From the NCBI GenBank assembly GCA_014376425.1, contig JACMRO010000504.1:1-5834 (forward strand): a DNA stretch of 5,834 nucleotides. Direction: 5' to 3'. This DNA is from Rubritepida sp. (GTDB lineage: Bacteria; Pseudomonadota; Alphaproteobacteria; Acetobacterales; Acetobacteraceae). This document shows, in pieces, positions 4,789 through 5,834 of the stretch. The notes below the pieces were generated by a model. It had not been told where the DNA came from and did no database searches. It saw only the letters and a program-made list of their open reading frames with translations. The position numbers and the translations under genes were made by a program. Each line of letters starts with the position of its first letter. Position 1 is the first letter of the stretch.

Positions 4789-5834
4789 TCAGCGTGTGAT
4801 CGCCTGCGCGACCCGCAAGCTCTCCAGCCTGGACGGCATTGCCCGGAAGAGTTCCAGTTCAGTGTGGAAGCGCGGGAGATCGGCAAGCCCGCGCAGCGGA
4901 TCGGTGGTCAGCAGCTGGAAAGGTGCTTCCGCAACACTACCCGCTAGCAACGCCGAACGAGCGGTGCGGATGCGCCCAAGCCCCGCATTATCGCCGGCCA
5001 GCGCGAGCAGGGCGGCATGCCGGACGACCGCCCGCAGGGTTCCCGGGTCCAGCGGCGCCGCCTGGCCTTGAAGCCGCCTGTCGAGGTGGCGACCCAGTGC
5101 CGCCGCAGCCCCGGCAAAATCCCGCCGATCGGCCAGGAACTCGGCCAGCGCCTCGTCGCCGGCGGCGCCCAGGGCGGCGAAGCTCTCGCTCCGGCCTTCG
5201 GCGCGGGCGGCGAGGGCCGCGCGTTCGGTGCGCAGCGCTTCATCCAGGTCAGGCGCGGCGCTGGCGACCAGGGTGGCGGCGGCGGCCGCGTCCTGCCGTT
5301 CGGCAAGTTGCAGGGCGGCCAGCCTGGCGCCCAGTGCGGCGCGCGGCGGCCCTGCGGGCGCGCGCCGCATCGCGTCGCGCAGCAGCGCGGTGGCGCGGTC
5401 GGGCAGGTCAAGCGCTGCCAACCGCTCCGCCAGCAGTGCCAGTGCGGCGATGCCCTCGGCACCTTGCGGCATGAGTTCGGGCTGCGAGTCATGCAGTGCC
5501 ACGGCGGCAAGCGGGCTCTCCTGGCGCAGCGCGTCCAGGAAGGCGCGCTGCGTGGCTGGGGCCAGGGCCGCCTCGCGGTCCGGGGACAGGGCCGCCGTCT
5601 CACGCAGCAGCGTCAGGGCGCCCCGCGCATCGCCGCCCTGGGCGCGCAGGGCGGCGATGCGGCCGCGGGTGCTGAATTCGGCGCCTTCGTCGCGCCAGGC
5701 CAGCAAGGTCTGCTCCAACACCTGGGCCGCGGCGCGCGGGTCCGTCTCGCCGCGCGCCAGGCGCAGTTCAACGGCGCGGCGCATCGCCTCGGCCCGGCTG
5801 CGGCGATCGCGCGCCCGGGCCAGCCGGTCGTAGC
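4789..5834 (-). CDS. C-terminal part of a large Ala/Leu/Arg-rich helical-repeat protein, function unknown
   Basis: An open frame enters from the right edge and ends at the TGA at 4789-4791, giving 347 visible residues without the true N-terminus. An ATG at 5784 exists, but the frame stays open through the 50 bases above it and reads in the same style, so it is probably internal. I do not recognise the family. The sequence is almost all predicted amphipathic helix, with recurring helix-turn-helix units of about 30-40 residues such as LAALDLPDRATALLRDAMRR, AAAALGRHLDRR and ALLALAGDNAGLGRIRTARS, in the manner of a TPR-like alpha-solenoid. It contains no lysine and no cysteine, and basic charge comes only from arginine. 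The less repetitive C-terminus (PFQLLTTDPLRGLADLPRFHTELE...) may be a capping region. No membrane segment is visible. The opposite strand is also open here, but gives Ser/Arg/Ala-rich shadow sequence. A scaffold or protein-binding role is only inference. Confidence 0.75.
   Translation of the reverse strand, partial: YDRLARARDRRSRAEAMRRAVELRLARGETDPRAAAQVLEQTLLAWRDEGAEFSTRGRIAALRAQGGDARGALTLLRETAALSPDREAALAPATQRAFLDALRQESPLAAVALHDSQPELMPQGAEGIAALALLAERLAALDLPDRATALLRDAMRRAPAGPPRAALGARLAALQLAERQDAAAAATLVASAAPDLDEALRTERAALAARAEGRSESFAALGAAGDEALAEFLADRRDFAGAAAALGRHLDRRLQGQAAPLDPGTLRAVVRHAALLALAGDNAGLGRIRTARSALLAGSVAEAPFQLLTTDPLRGLADLPRFHTELELFRAMPSRLESLRVAQAITR

Noticed and set aside
5228..5833. 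201-codon plus-strand frame opposite the helical protein
   Set aside because: Ser/Arg/Ala low-complexity sequence typical of the complement of an Ala/Arg/Leu-rich gene; the minus frame looks like a real amphipathic helical protein.

Overview
The window is G+C-rich, tightly packed bacterial DNA. It carries six protein-coding genes, one of them cut by the right edge, and no RNA gene, mobile element or CRISPR array that I can recognise. Codon use (strong G/C third positions, Ala/Arg-rich proteins), a TakP-like TRAP solute receptor and a speD-speE pair of the short prokaryotic type suggest an alphaproteobacterium, possibly of the Rhodospirillales/Acetobacteraceae kind. The taxonomic guess is inference from protein style, not from a marker gene.

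Layout. From 7 to 930 (+) lies a complete dimanganese catalase, with its start just inside the left edge. It converges on a TRAP-type periplasmic receptor gene (1053-2132, -). The 122-base gap between them is full of overlapping inverted repeats. The receptor gene is divergent from a beta-hydroxyacid dehydrogenase gene (2218-3111, +) across an 85-base gap that must hold both promoters. The dehydrogenase most resembles, from memory, the sulfolactaldehyde reductase YihU. It converges on the polyamine pair speD (4181-4618, -) and speE (3241-4107, -), where speD is upstream of speE and a strong hairpin sits between them. Upstream of speD, on the same strand, is the C-terminal part of a large Ala/Leu/Arg-rich, all-helical protein of unknown function (4789 to the right edge, -).

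How the genes work together. SpeD makes decarboxylated S-adenosylmethionine and SpeE uses it to aminopropylate putrescine, so these two form one pathway and most likely one operon. The TRAP receptor and the dehydrogenase form a plausible uptake-plus-reduction pair for a small hydroxy/oxo acid or sulfonate, but no membrane subunits of the transporter are present here and the substrate is unproven. The Mn catalase is a stand-alone peroxide-defence gene. I did not find a clearly new biological system. The items most worth checking are the substrate of the YihU-like enzyme with its orphan receptor, and the hairpin between speD and speE.
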